DNA of 64,000 bases from Stagonosporopsis chrysanthemi (taxonomy: Eukaryota; Ascomycota; Dothideomycetes; Pleosporales; Didymellaceae), in the NCBI GenBank assembly GCA_022560025.1, contig JAFISE010000046.1, positions 124,001 to 188,000 of the forward strand. The letters are read 5' to 3'. Below the pieces are notes generated by a model that saw only the letters and a program-made list of their open reading frames with translations, was not told the origin of the DNA and made no database searches. The position numbers were made by a program, and so were the translations under genes. Of this stretch, positions 30,686 to 41,702 are shown piece after piece (position 1 is the stretch's first letter; the number at the start of each line of letters is the position of its first letter).

Positions 30686-32430
30686 CTACGAATCCTTGGT
30701 CTTCTCCAAAATCGCCCTGATCATTTCATTTCCCATCTTCGTAGCCTCGGGGAACCGCGGCTCAAAGTACTTTTGGATGCCCTCAAACTTCTCCCTGTAC
30801 GCATCGAAGTGGCCAAGACTGACCCTCTGACTCCAGTCGCGCGCAGCGAACGTGAACTCGAGATCGTCTGCGCGGAACGTGTTGTCGTTGATGGCGGTGT
30901 CGATGGCTTCCTGCAAGAGCACCGAGTTGCGGAAGAGCGACTCGGTGATGCCGAGCCACATGCGGAAGAGCTGCTTGCATCAGCCACGAAATCCACCCAT
31001 GGAATGGCAGTAGACTTACAGGGGTGGAGCAAATCATGTGGTCATACGGCACGATGCCCAGTTTCCACCAACAATCCACGATGGCCAGCAGACTGAGGTG
31101 GTTGTTCTTCAGCTTCCGCTCCGGCATCTCGCCCAGACTGAACCGGTCCAGCAAATCATCCCGCAACAGCAACTCCTGCCCCTCCTTCTTCTCGTGCGCG
31201 CCGCCAAAGACGGCTTCGCGCGCTGCATACACGCGGCGTGTCAGCTCGTCGCGATTCCCCGCGAGCATCAGCTTGAACAGCTCCGTCACTGACTCGGCGT
31301 ACTGCTTGATCTGCTTGCGGGCGTCTGGGTTCAAGATCGCAAGACCGGCGTAGACGTGCCACTTGTTGGCGTAGATGCGCAGTGTGATGTTGATCTTGAC
31401 GTTCTCGATGCCGCCAATGTAGCGGGGGGTTTCCCAGGGGAATTGATTGTTGGCGGACCAGGCGGCGCCCATGCTGAGGAAGGCGGCGTGCGTTACAGCT
31501 TGTGTGTCGGCGGTGATGCGGTCGTGTTGCTCGCGTGTGAGGTAGACGTGCTTTGACTGCAGGCACGAGAGGACATCCTCGACAAAGGCGAAGTCTGCGT
31601 CCGATGCGCGGTGCTTGATCAGCACGAGTGGTTGGCCTTTCGGGTCAACGCCAGGTCCGTGGAGGGAGTGGCACGATACGATGCTCACATCGGCAGGGAG
31701 GTGTTTCTCGAACGCTTCGATTTCTGGGGCTTTGCACGAGGTTTGGCCGCCGACAATGGCACCCACCTTGGTGGCTGTTCACGCAATTAGTCGGCGCAGG
31801 TCCGGGGGTCAAGGACTGCATACACGGTCCAAATGCCTTCACGACGGCGTCAATGTTCTTTGCCTCGACACTGTAAATGATGTAGTCGCTGCACCGGGAG
31901 ACAAAGTGGCCGCTTCGCATGATCTCAACTTTGGGCTGGAGCAGTCTCAGCATGCTTCTATTGGTCATGGTACATAGTCTATCCTACAAGGTCCTTGAAC
32001 TCCTCCACCAACGTGTCATACTTGTCCGGGACATCGCAGGCGTTGACCCTTCGCAGCGCGTCAGTCTTGGCTAGTCTGTGGGCATCGGTTAGCAAAGTTC
32101 AACGAGAGCTTCTTTGAACAGTGCGAAGAGGTTGTTGGGATCAGAGTTGTATAAGTTAAGGTAGCGAGAATTCACATCATGGGCGGCAACACGTCTAATG
32201 ACTGCCAACCAAGACGGTGACAGTGTAGCCGTGCGCCACGCTCGAGCCAAATGCACTCACAGTCATCATAAGAGGAAGGGGAAGAAGGGGAGCAGGAGCT
32301 GACTTACCAAGTGCAAAGCTGCAGGACCCGTGCCGCGCACTCACTTCCAGCCCGCTGCGCTCAGCCGGCGGGCGTACATCTTGCCCATGTCGCCCATGCC
32401 GATGATACCGACGCTCTTGCCCTCGTCCAT
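30686..32430 (-). CDS. tyr1: Prephenate dehydrogenase (tyrosine biosynthesis)
   Basis: Five exons: 32430-32345, 32048-31988, 31935-31824, 31774-31020 and 30973-30686, 433 aa (yeast Tyr1 is 452). Frame is kept at every junction. Exon 1 carries the Rossmann loop GIIGMGDMG (residues 8-16); splicing then gives the order VNACDVPDKYD, GHFVSRCSDYIIYSVEA, FGPSTKVGAIVGGQTSCKAP, SCHSLHGPGVDPKGQPL and DRITADTQAVTHAAFLSMG, which matches fungal Tyr1 throughout. It oxidises prephenate to 4-hydroxyphenylpyruvate with NADP+, in the cytosol. Intron 1 is long for this window (296 nt). The start is 225 bp from that of rps14, in the opposite direction. Confidence 0.95.
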
Positions 32431-32655
32431 TGTGATTGCGTGGCACTATGCAGTGCGTGTGTCGAGCGCGATGTTCAGCCCATGGTGGAGGGTTGGCTGA
32501 GTTGCGGCGCACGAAGAGAGCACTTTTCTGCGGCGCTAGCGAGCGTGACTAAGCAGCACTCGCTTACCGGTGGGGCCCACCTCAATAATCGCAAAAGTTC
32601 GACGACTGCTCCGGCCTCCTCACGAACGTCAGCCAGTCACTAATTCACAGCCAAC
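32431..32655. promoter_or_regulatory. Divergent promoter tyr1 / rps14
   Basis: 225 bp between the two start codons, so both genes must be driven from this short stretch or from sites inside it. No TATA box was seen; this fits a ribosomal-protein promoter. Specific factor sites were not identified. Confidence 0.65.
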
Positions 32656-33237
32656 ATGCCTCCCAAGAAGAAGGTCGAGCGCGGTGCGCAGGAGAACATC
32701 CAGGTGCGACCCCGCGGCTGCGCTGCAATTGCGCGCTCGCGCACTCCCTCGACACGCCATACTGACTTGCACAGCTTGGTCCCCAGGTCCGTGAGGGCGA
32801 GCTCGTCTTCGGCGTTGCCCGCATCTTCGCCTCGTTCAACGACACCTTCGTCCACATCACCGATCTGTCTGGCCGCGAAACCATCTCGCGTGTCACCGGC
32901 GGCATGAAGGTCAAGGCCGACCGTGACGAGTCCTCCCCCTACGCCGCCATGTTGGCTGCCCAGGACGTCGGTGCGTACTCCCGTTTTGCAGAGTCTGGAG
33001 GAATGCCGCACTAACACTGCACCAGCCGCCCGCTGCAAGGAGCTCGGCATCTCTGCCCTCCACGTCAAGATCCGCGCCACCGGTGGTAACGGCACCAAGA
33101 CCCCCGGCCCCGGTGCCCAGTCCGCTCTCCGCGCCCTCGCCCGTGCCGGTATGCGCATTGGCCGCATCGAGGACGTCACCCCCACACCCTCCGACTCCAC
33201 ACGCAGGAAGGGTGGTCGCCGTGGTCGCCGTCTCTGA
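32656..33237 (+). CDS. rps14: 40S ribosomal protein S14 (uS11)
   Basis: Three exons: 32656-32703, 32775-32970 and 33026-33237, 151 aa. The second intron shows a CTAAC branch point and CACCAG acceptor. The reading gives MPPKKKVERGAQENIQ, then LGPQVREGELVFGVARIFAS, FNDTFVHITDLSGRETISR, GGMKVKADRDESSPYAAM, and the C-terminal rRNA-binding tail STRRKGGRRGRRL. It is near identical in layout to eukaryotic uS11 (about 150 aa), a platform protein of the small subunit near the mRNA exit. Codon use is strongly biased, as expected for a ribosomal protein. Confidence 0.98.
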
Positions 33238-33546
33238 GCATGTGCGCAAAGCATATGTTTGGCTTGGTGGAGCCTGGCCTGGCATTACTCAGCTACTGGT
33301 ATATGCAATGGCAGCACGATTTACGGTTCATGTTTCATGACCTCAATCACAACAAAGTCGCGGGGAACGGCATATGCCTGGTCTCCATGTTGAACTTGGC
33401 AAGTCCGTAGAGATATGGTCGTAGTCAGGGTAAAGCAACAGAATCCTTTCTTGTTCGAAAAGATTCCTGACAATGAAGTGCTGTTGTGTTTGATGCATTA
33501 CTATTACGATTACTGTTATGATCCTGGGCGTGAAATGTAAGTCGTG
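33238..33546. other. Intergenic between convergent genes
   Basis: 3' ends of rps14 and the metallophosphoesterase. Nothing else seen. Confidence 0.5.
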
Positions 33547-34575
33547 CTATATGTCGATCACCTGCACCGGGTTGCCCAGCTTGCCCGTGTTGCCCTTTGT
33601 TTGAGCTGCGTTGACCAGGATCGTATGCACGCTCTGTCCGCCCCATACCCTATCCCACATGAGCTCCCTTACCCCTCTGTACAGCACCCGCACTACGTTC
33701 CACCACAGCCCGGGGTTCAGCAGGCCTCTTGTATAGGTCGACGCAGTCCCCATGCCGTGCACATACGCCTCGTGCGCGCGATCCCAATGCACCACCTCCC
33801 TGCCTGCGCCCCAATGCACATGTCCAAAGACATGCAACGCAGGCTTCACCCTCTGCACCTCTTGCAGCAGATGCTCACATCCCAACCCAGTCGGCATCGA
33901 GAGATCCATGTGGTACTTCGGCGGCGTGTGTGTGATCAGGATATCGACATCCTCGGGCACCGTCTCGCTCCATGCATCGCTGCCCCGTGGGTACTGAAAT
34001 GCATGCACACTCATCGGCCCACAGGCCGGGATCTGCGGTGCACCGTAGATCCTCAGCCGCCGCTGGCTACCGTCCCTGAGCAGCGGTGTGCGCAAGTCTG
34101 AAGCATGTGTTCGCGGTGCCAGTGTGAGCGTGAGCAATTTGTGCCGCAGATAGTGAACGCGCCCCCAGTCCAGGCTGCCCTCACACTGCGCAGATGACAG
34201 GAACGGCCGTGTGCGCGGGTCCAGGTACGTATCGTGATTGCCGCTGATTACTACAATCTCTCTATGAGGGAGCGAAGAGAGCCAATTGATTTGCGCCTGC
34301 AATTCCTGGACACTCCCGCCATTCGTCATGTCGCCCGCATGGATGAGGATGTCGCCGTCGGGTACATCTTCAGTAATGTGATTATGCGTGTCTGATATGC
34401 ATACGACACGAATTGGTGGCTGTAGTGGCGTTGATGCAGATCGTAGGCGGGTGAGGATGTTGTAGAGTTGGTGGAGGAGAAGCTTCACGGGAGCTTCGAC
34501 GAAGAGAACGGCGAGCGGGACGGGCTCGAATTCGTCATCAGGGCTGCGCCATGGACTAAGGATCTCGAGGACCAT
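33547..34575 (-). CDS. Calcineurin-like metallophosphoesterase
   Basis: Single exon, 342 aa; the ATG at 34575 is used because the codon before it in frame is GTG. The metal-binding signature is present in order: ISDTHNH (Asp62, His64), HAGDMT (Asp82), SGNHD (about 117-121), ILITHTP and VFGHVHWG. This set matches the MPPED1/MPPED2-type branch of the family, where the dimetal centre hydrolyses phosphodiesters or phosphomonoesters. The substrate is unknown. The first 50 residues contain a hydrophobic stretch (PLAVLFVEAPVKLLL) that could be an anchor or a helix. No signal peptide is clear. Confidence 0.9.
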   Translation of the reverse strand: MVLEILSPWRSPDDEFEPVPLAVLFVEAPVKLLLHQLYNILTRLRSASTPLQPPIRVVCISDTHNHITEDVPDGDILIHAGDMTNGGSVQELQAQINWLSSLPHREIVVISGNHDTYLDPRTRPFLSSAQCEGSLDWGRVHYLRHKLLTLTLAPRTHASDLRTPLLRDGSQRRLRIYGAPQIPACGPMSVHAFQYPRGSDAWSETVPEDVDILITHTPPKYHMDLSMPTGLGCEHLLQEVQRVKPALHVFGHVHWGAGREVVHWDRAHEAYVHGMGTASTYTRGLLNPGLWWNVVRVLYRGVRELMWDRVWGGQSVHTILVNAAQTKGNTGKLGNPVQVIDI

Positions 34576-35009
34576 CACCGAGGGCTGGCGGGGCGAGTTC
34601 GTAGTTAAGGGGCAGTGACAGCATCATTGTGGTGAAGGGTTCGCGAGTGTGGCGCAGTGCGTGCCACAGCAGGCGGCAGACTCGAGGCGTTCTTGCTCCT
34701 GCTCTCCAACACCGCAACCGCAACAACGATGTCGTCCGAACTCTTTCCAGTTGAGACTGCAGGCTGTAGCACGTACATCTTACCGCCCAGATCGTCGGTT
34801 GATGCGATTCACCGGACCGCACCTAGCCTTGATTCACTGGCCTGAGGCTTGCAGTAGAGGTCAGCCTGCGGGGCTGAGCGCGTATGTACATGCAGCCAAA
34901 ACCAGCCTTGTCCGTTTTGGAATGAGATAAAGATTGAATTCTGCTCTCTCTTTCCTGTTCGTGATTCATTTCATCACTGCAGATTGTGTTTTTTAACCTG
35001 CTTACGACT
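34576..35009. other. Divergent promoter region, phosphoesterase / HeLo gene
   Basis: 434 bp between divergent starts; no gene and no clear motif recognised. Confidence 0.5.
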
Positions 35010-36910
35010 ATGGCTGAACTCGTGATTGGCGCTGTATCGTTCACTTTCCAGGCGTTCGCAGGATGCATACAAGGTAAGCCACACATCTGAACAAGAGCGG
35101 CAATATCTCATACATTATAGCGTACGAGCTCATCTCCGATGCTTGCCATGCAAGGAAAGAGTACGAGACGTTGTTGATTAAGTTGAAGGTCGAGGAACAT
35201 CGGCTGCTCGACTGGGGGAGATCAGTTGGAATCGATTTCACAGATGACCAGCTTCTACTCAATCACATGTCCAAAGGCCTGATCATGGGAATCTTGGAAC
35301 AACAGCAGAAGCTACTTGTCTCTTTCGGAAAATTGGACAAATCGTACCGAGCACTGGAGAAGCCTGACCTGGTAGAGACCGAGGTAGTCTTCAATTTCAA
35401 CTCTGATCGGCTACTTCAGGGCGGTGACGACAGGGCCATACGATTTCCCAACACGGACGAGCTGATCAACAAAGTCCGTATCTTTACGGACAAGCTGAAG
35501 ATTGCGCCAAAGAAGCTCAGGTGGGCCATTGACGGAGCAGAGAAAATGACCGCGCTCGTGAACAACCTGATTTACTTCAATAACAAGCTTGACGAAGTGC
35601 TTGATAAGAATCAGAGAGACAGTCTGTTTGAGCTACAGACCCGCACCAATTATCAGATTGTCCTCCTCAATCAAAATGTAGCAAACCTGATGCAGATCAT
35701 CCAGGCGCAACGCATCACAACGCCAGCATCTTACCTAACTCTATCCAATGGTCAAGGCTACGGTCCGGGGTCTTTCACTGAGCAGGTCACTACCCCCAGA
35801 TTAGAGACTGGCCAGTTGGTTGGTCTTGCGCAGTTCAAGGCTATCAATTTACAGATCGAGGGTTCGAACAGGATTGATGATATTGACGACACATTCGCAA
35901 AACAAATCGACCTAAACCACTCGGCAAGCGATATTCGTCAAACCAAGATCGAATTTGACAAGATCAGCGCAGACGGTCTCCCTGATGACGATATGGACGT
36001 TCGCACCCTCTGGCAGTACGAAGGACGGAACGTGTGGATTGAATGGAAGGACGACGAGCTCAATTACGGCCGCACGGACGGAACCATATCCAAGACCCAC
36101 GAGCGAATCAGCAAGCTCGCCGCGCTCCTCAAGGAAATGAACAAGACTGTGCAATTTCGCGCTCCTGAATGCCTAGGCTACTTCGAAGACGAAGACAATG
36201 GCCGCTTCGGCTTCGTCTTCGCAAAACCGTCCTCAATCCCCGCAGACGAAGCACCTACCACTCTCCGTGAGCTCCTCACCGGCGCCATGCCGCCCCTCGC
36301 TGACCGTATCACCCTCATGCGGCTCGTGAGCGAGACAGTCGAGCGCCTGCACGCCGTGAATTGGCTGCACAAGGGCCTCAGATCCGCCAACATCCTCTTC
36401 TTCAAATCGCCCTCTGGCGAAATCAACTTCGCCAACCCCTACATCTCTGGTTTCGAGTACTCACGCCCCGCGACCCGCGAGGACATGACGCAGAAACCCT
36501 CGGACGATCTGGCTGCAGACCTCTACCGCCACCCGAAAACCCAGAGCGGCAGCCACTCCGCCGGCTTCCTGAAGAGCTTCGATCTATACTCGCTGGGCGT
36601 CGTGCTCCTCGAGATCGCGTACTGGCAGCCCATTGAAGGTGTGCTGGGGATCAACATGAACGAGATCCGGCCCCGGCATACGCAGGCCGTTAGGCAGAGA
36701 TTGCTGGCGCAAGAAGAGGAGTTTCAAAGGCATGTTAGGGCGCATCTGGGGGTCATGGTTGAGGGTGTGATTTGGGCGTGTTTGCAAGGGCCGAGCGGGT
36801 TTGGACTAACCGAGGAATTGGATGAGCGGGAGGCAAGTGTGGGGGCAAATTTGCAGTGGGAATTTGGCGAGAGGGTGGTGAAGAAGCTGGCACTGATGAA
36901 GGGGTTATAA
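35010..36910 (+). CDS. HeLo-domain protein with a C-terminal pseudokinase
   Basis: Two exons, 35010-35073 and 35121-36910, 617 aa; the intron (47 nt, GTAAGC donor, TATAG acceptor) lies where HeLo genes often have one. The N-terminus MAELVIGAVSFTFQAFAGCI, followed by YETLLIKLKVEEHRLLDWG, is the HeLo (prion-inhibition and propagation) signature; HET-S-type HeLo domains permeabilise membranes when activated. Residues about 320-617 have a protein-kinase fold: a VWIEWK strand with the usual lysine (about 331), then HKGLRSANILFF where HRD is expected (about 437), ISGFEYSRP where DFG is expected (about 464), and SFDLYSLGVVLLEIAYW. The catalytic Asp of HRD and the metal Asp of DFG are missing, so it is probably a pseudokinase sensor. 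No amyloid motif was seen. Confidence 0.9.
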
Positions 36911-37186
36911 TCATACATACTGAAGTTGTAATTTGGCCGCTATTTGCAGCGTGGTATGTTCCATAAACGGTTGTCATCACTCTGTTGTTGCTTCGCTGCT
37001 GCGTATGAATGCCTGGTGTCCGCAGCGGACCCTTAGATATATACGAAGAGCCGGATACACTGACACACCTACGGTCATATATATGTCTTGTATAGACTAT
37101 GACGTGCTTGTGTTTTCTTGCTCGATCAACAGCATGTCTCTTCAACTCATCGCTCCTCCTTTCGACGAAGAACACCAACGCGATTC

Positions 37187-39238
37187 TCAAATGATGGTGA
37201 CGGTCCGCATCTGCGCACCCTCATACATCTGCCACCCCACATCTTCCGAGTCGATGCGGCTCCTACTTGTGACTATACCAATACGTTCAAACCATTCAAG
37301 CCTTCCGGGACATTGTCTCAAGACTAACGAGAAGCGATGCTGCCACGCATGCTGACATACATGGCCCATCTGCAGGCAATGTATTTCCGAGCCCAGTACT
37401 ACCTGATCCGGTCCTTCCCCGTGAAGGAGATAGTCTGGTCGGAAAGCCAATTTCTCGTGAGGCAGACGAACATGATACACGAAGCGATCTTCTTGCCCGT
37501 CTTGCAGGATGGCCTCACAGTCAAGCCGTCCCGTGACAAGTAAGCCGGTCAATGTAAGCGGGCTTTCCCCAATGGCTCCAAACTCGTCGATGGCGGCGGG
37601 CGTGACGGTGCATTTCTCGACTGTGGCTAGGTGCTCATACGGCTCTCGTGCAGGCTCGCTGCCTTCATCGAAACTAGACACCAGGACTGTGTCGATGTAA
37701 TCGACGAAGGTCTCCACACTGGCCCAAGACCATGTCGGTGCTGTTCTAGGGTGCGGTCTAGTTTCGGATGCAATAGAAACTTGCACAGAGTACCCGAGCC
37801 AAAGGAGATCGTCAATGAGACAGTCTTCCCAGAGACCGGCAAGATAGTTTGACCGCCTGAGGCCTGCCATTTGCCTAGCTAGGCCACCAAGAGCAGGCAG
37901 CCGATCTGAGGCCTTGGTTAGAGACAACGCAGTGTAAGAGGCTATCATGGTGCGCCAAATGCGTGCGGCAAAGTAGAGAACGTCTAGGTCGATTTCGCCT
38001 GTAGGGAATACTTTGAGCTGCGACAACGCATCGGCGTACTCTACTTTGATCAGTGGCACTTCGGTATCCAGTTGAGAGTCGTAGTGTGCAATGAAACCGC
38101 ACTCGCAAACAATGCCTGCTTTACATTCGAAGAAAAGCTCATGTCGACCAAAATGCAGAACGCGCGTTGAGAGCATGCGTTCTTGGTACACCCAGGCCCG
38201 GGTGAGCAGAGGATGGAAATCCACCGTAGACTGCTTCTCGGACTCAATCTGGTGGTCGATACGTTGCCTGAAGAAAACACAGTAGTTTTCACCAGCCGGT
38301 GTGACTCCAGAAACAGCAACATCACGCGAACTGAAGAACAGACCACCTTTTCCATTTGCCGAGCGTGTCCCAGCCAGCGTCAGATAGCCATTGCTGTAGA
38401 CAGAAGCCATCTGAGCAGACTCTCGCTTCCAGTCGTCACCATCGTCTTGCACAATGCACAGCGAGTCAATCCAGATGTATCGGAACCCTAGTGTTCTGGT
38501 CATGGAAATAGCATCTCGGAACGTTCTAGACAAGAGGCTCCATGGAATACCGAGTTTACGGTCGTCAAAAGTTGCTTTGGTTGTGGTGATGATCTGCTCC
38601 AAACCCCAGCAGTGACTGAGACAAATGTACTCGGCCAGCATCCCACGCGACTCGACCAGTTTAACAGAGTTGTTATCGGAACCGACATCAATCACCCGCG
38701 TAGGCAGTTGTCGAGGTCCTGGTGCATCGCAGAATGACGTCTCAACGTCCTCAGTGATACACTCTGATATCCACTCCTTGATTACGCCGATAGCTTCTTC
38801 AGAATCCGAGCGAGGCACCAATCGTGTCGAAACGAGAAATTCATCCCACGATTCTGGAATCGCAGACTCATCATCGTCAGTCGCGAACATCTCGATATGA
38901 AACCTCTGTCCGTCCTCTAGGTCGAAGTGCAGCCGCTTTGTACTGGACTCCGACTCCGCTCTCTCTAGCCAGTACGGATAGAAGAAGTCGAGACTGGCAT
39001 GGTGAACTTGACTTTCCTGGATATCGTAATGCTCGAAGCAGCCTCGGCTCCCTTCAAGAATAATCTTGCAGCAATAACACAACTCAGCAGACTGCTCTAG
39101 GCTGAGCCATGTGAAATCGGCTTTGTGGTGGCGCTGTCCTTCGCGCAAGGGTCGTATTTTCATGCTTTCAATCGGCCACTTGCCCTGGAAATTGTTACAT
39201 ATGGTGCAAAGTGAGTCGAACGGATTGTCTTCGACCAT
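37187..39238 (-). CDS. HET-domain protein, second type
   Basis: Single exon, 683 aa, from the ATG at 39238; the longer frame begins at a TTG codon. The N-terminal 60 residues have a possible metal site (CTICNNF and LCYCCKIIL). The HET domain starts at about residue 200 with YICLSHCWG, then FRDAISMTRTLGFRYIWIDSLCIVQDDGDDW (about 240-270, given here as known family blocks FRDAI and WIDSLCIVQ), MASVYSNGYLTLAG and RAWVYQERMLSTRVLHF. This is the class of HET proteins with an extended N-terminus and C-terminus. Likely role is cell death signalling in non-self recognition, by family. It is convergent with the HeLo gene, with 276 bp between stops. Confidence 0.92.
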   Translation of the reverse strand: MVEDNPFDSLCTICNNFQGKWPIESMKIRPLREGQRHHKADFTWLSLEQSAELCYCCKIILEGSRGCFEHYDIQESQVHHASLDFFYPYWLERAESESSTKRLHFDLEDGQRFHIEMFATDDDESAIPESWDEFLVSTRLVPRSDSEEAIGVIKEWISECITEDVETSFCDAPGPRQLPTRVIDVGSDNNSVKLVESRGMLAEYICLSHCWGLEQIITTTKATFDDRKLGIPWSLLSRTFRDAISMTRTLGFRYIWIDSLCIVQDDGDDWKRESAQMASVYSNGYLTLAGTRSANGKGGLFFSSRDVAVSGVTPAGENYCVFFRQRIDHQIESEKQSTVDFHPLLTRAWVYQERMLSTRVLHFGRHELFFECKAGIVCECGFIAHYDSQLDTEVPLIKVEYADALSQLKVFPTGEIDLDVLYFAARIWRTMIASYTALSLTKASDRLPALGGLARQMAGLRRSNYLAGLWEDCLIDDLLWLGYSVQVSIASETRPHPRTAPTWSWASVETFVDYIDTVLVSSFDEGSEPAREPYEHLATVEKCTVTPAAIDEFGAIGESPLTLTGLLVTGRLDCEAILQDGQEDRFVYHVRLPHEKLAFRPDYLLHGEGPDQVVLGSEIHCLQMGHVCQHAWQHRFSLVLRQCPGRLEWFERIGIVTSRSRIDSEDVGWQMYEGAQMRTVTII

Positions 39239-39630
39239 TTTAATGGAGCAGCAAGGACGGATTCGATCTCGGTGGTTGAAGGGTTCCCGACCCCACCATG
39301 CCAACGTTGTTGATGTTCGCTCCCCTGCATCTGGTCAATAAGCGTGCGGGTCTCTCTTTCCTTTCTAAGATACTTGCTGCGCGCCTTCACCAACCACACA
39401 AAGCCTCGTTGCAAGTTAGTGAACGGAGTTCCCAAGACGGCTCTGAAATGCAACCAAACAACATGCCAGAAGACTGTTCTTAGCTGACTTGCCGTACAGT
39501 GGCTGCTCTGAAGGTATAATAATATTCCTACATATTCCTCATTTCTTGTCCTACGTGCTAATCAGCCCAGACGCAAGCCCATCAATGCTACATAATGTAC
39601 AAACTACAGCAAAATCAGGTCCAGATGGCT
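39239..39630. other. Intergenic
   Basis: Promoter of the HET gene and 3' side of the mL50-like gene. Nothing else recognised. Confidence 0.5.
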
Positions 39631-41502
39631 CTACGCTGGCTGCGCAGTCTTGCCGACCAAGAACTTCGCGCTCTTCTGGCTCAGCGGTGTGCCGACCGGT
39701 ACGTCTGCGTGTCTTCTCCCCACTCTTCTACGTCCCTTGGTGTCCAGACCACGCTCCCACAATGCGTACTGCACCACCTTCTCCATACCTGTCTTCGTTC
39801 TCCTCTCTGTCATCGTCGGCTTGCTCTTCTTCAACTCTACGTTGCCCAATGTCAGCAGATCACCTAAATCTGCCCTCTTCTTCTGGTTAGAAACGTCAGA
39901 GGCAGTGATCTGGGTCTTGGCCTTCTCGCGGAGGTATTGACCCTCGCTGTGGACTGCAGAGAATAGCGAAGCAGGTGCGGGTTTCGCGGCATCACGTAGA
40001 TGACCGTACATATCGCCGAGAGTGCGAGAAGAAGAGAGAAGCGGGTCGGGGATACGGGTACCGGTGAGTTGGAGGAGACGCTTGAACAGCTAGCAACTGG
40101 TTAGCATGCTTTTAGAGTTCGAAGAGCAAAGGGTAGGCTTACAGCAAACTTGATGTCGTTGTCAGTCAATGGGACGTGGCGCCACATGACCTCGTTAACC
40201 CGTGAAGCAGAGTTCTCGGCGTTCAGACGAGCTTCTCTCCTCAGCGCGGTGATGGCATCAGTAAGACCCTGTGCACGCGTTTCGACTTCAGCATAGCGAG
40301 TAGGAGCGGACACTGAGGGAACGTGGACTGGTTGGACTGGGATAGACTGCTCAACGTGCACAGCTTCCTTGGGAAGAGGCGCCTCGGCGGTCCCAGCGGG
40401 AGTTTCGACGGGCTTTGCGCGCGGGACAGGTCGGTTCGACATGAAGTCGAATTTCTTGTCAGGGTCCTGCTTCACGACCGCCGCCCTCTTGTACTCAGGT
40501 GTCGCGGGATCCATGACAGGAACTGCAGCAGAGGCCTCAGGGACAACGGGGACTACAACATCCTCGACAAGAAGTTCATCCTCTTCTAAAGTCTCGGGCT
40601 CGAACGTGTCCCATTCTGGTGTGTCCTGAATAAGCTTGAGGAACTGCTCAGCGCTCCTGTACTCGGGGAAAGCCAGAGCAAGCTCGCCGCTGGAGGTGTT
40701 GTAAAGCTTGATGTTCTTGACCCACGATGGGCGCTTGTACACGCCATGGTTGGGTAGCTTGGACAGGTCCAGATCCAAACCGGCCTGCTTCAATGTATAG
40801 ATCTCGGCCACAGCCTGGGTAAAAGCCTTCCTGAGCTTGATGGGATCCGTGGTCCTCTTATTCATGCCGAAGCTGTCTCTTGTCAGTTGCCGACCCATTA
40901 CCCAAAGTAGATGCTGCAACATACTTGAATTCAGTATACGGACGTCCTGTGACCTGGTGCACCGTCTGCGCCATCAACAGATTCTCATTGTATAGCGTAT
41001 ACGGCGTGCCCGTCCATTCTTCGATCTGGTCCGCCATGTCCAGACTCAGCGGTGTGTACGTCCTGAGCGTGAGCTTCTCGAACTCCTTGGCCATATCAGC
41101 CTCCTCCATCTTGGCTAGCCACTCCTCGCCGCCGACATGCCTCAGCTTGCGCCCATGCTCGGCTTTCTGGTACTGCGGGAAGGAGGCGTTGGCGTCTTCC
41201 TCAAGGACCTCGATCTCCTCGCCTTGGTCTTCGGGCGCTATCCGCACAGGCGATGTCGGGTCATAGGGATCGACGTGGGCGCCGATGGGCTCTGATTCAC
41301 CCAGAAGACGCTTCTGCCATCGGCGCACGAACTGCTGGTGCTTCTTCTTGTCCTGCTTGCCGGCCGGCAGGAGGAACGCGGCGGAAGGAGTCGATGAGAA
41401 GGCGCGGAGGTGTGTGCAGGGCGATGCGGTCCGTTGTCGCACTGAGCACTGGAAGGCTGACGAGGCGTCGATTGCCCGCGAGGGGCGCGGTATCCTGCGC
41501 AT
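39631..41502 (-). CDS. Mitochondrial large-subunit ribosomal protein (mL50-like)
   Basis: Three exons, 41502-40925, 40872-40143 and 40089-39631, 588 aa. The start at 41502 gives a mitochondrial presequence (MRRIPRPSRA, then RAFSSTPSAAFLLPAGKQ); an upstream in-frame ATG at 41601 would bury it. Splicing gives PYTEFNFGMNKRTTDPIKLRKAF and later LPNHGVYKRPSWVKNIKLYNT, ALFKRLLQLTGTRIPDP. The order and motifs fit mL50 (yeast Mrpl13) of the mitochondrial 54S subunit, although the protein is longer than the yeast one because of Pro/Val/Glu-rich linkers (about residues 320-420). The family name is inference from motif memory; mitochondrial location is well supported. Confidence 0.75.
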
Positions 41503-41702
41503 TGAGGCGGCCGTGTTGAGATGGACGTCGCTCTCGTGCGCTCGTGGGCAACATTGGAAATGTTCGATCGAGGCGCGCCAAGACGCCGCACGATTGTCCA
41601 ATCAGCGCCATGAAACTTCCGCGACACTTCACGAGCAGACGTACATGTAAAGACGCAAACAACCATGAAGAGATCTGTTCATGTCATCATCAAATTCTGG
41701 CA

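Noticed and set aside
30542..31096. Plus-strand frame of 184 codons
   Set aside because: Antisense to the last two exons of tyr1, whose spliced protein is well matched.
39239..39304. Longer start for the second HET protein
   Set aside because: The frame begins at a TTG codon there; the first ATG is at 39238.
41503..41601. 33-residue extension upstream of the mL50-like start
   Set aside because: It would place a clean mitochondrial presequence inside the protein.
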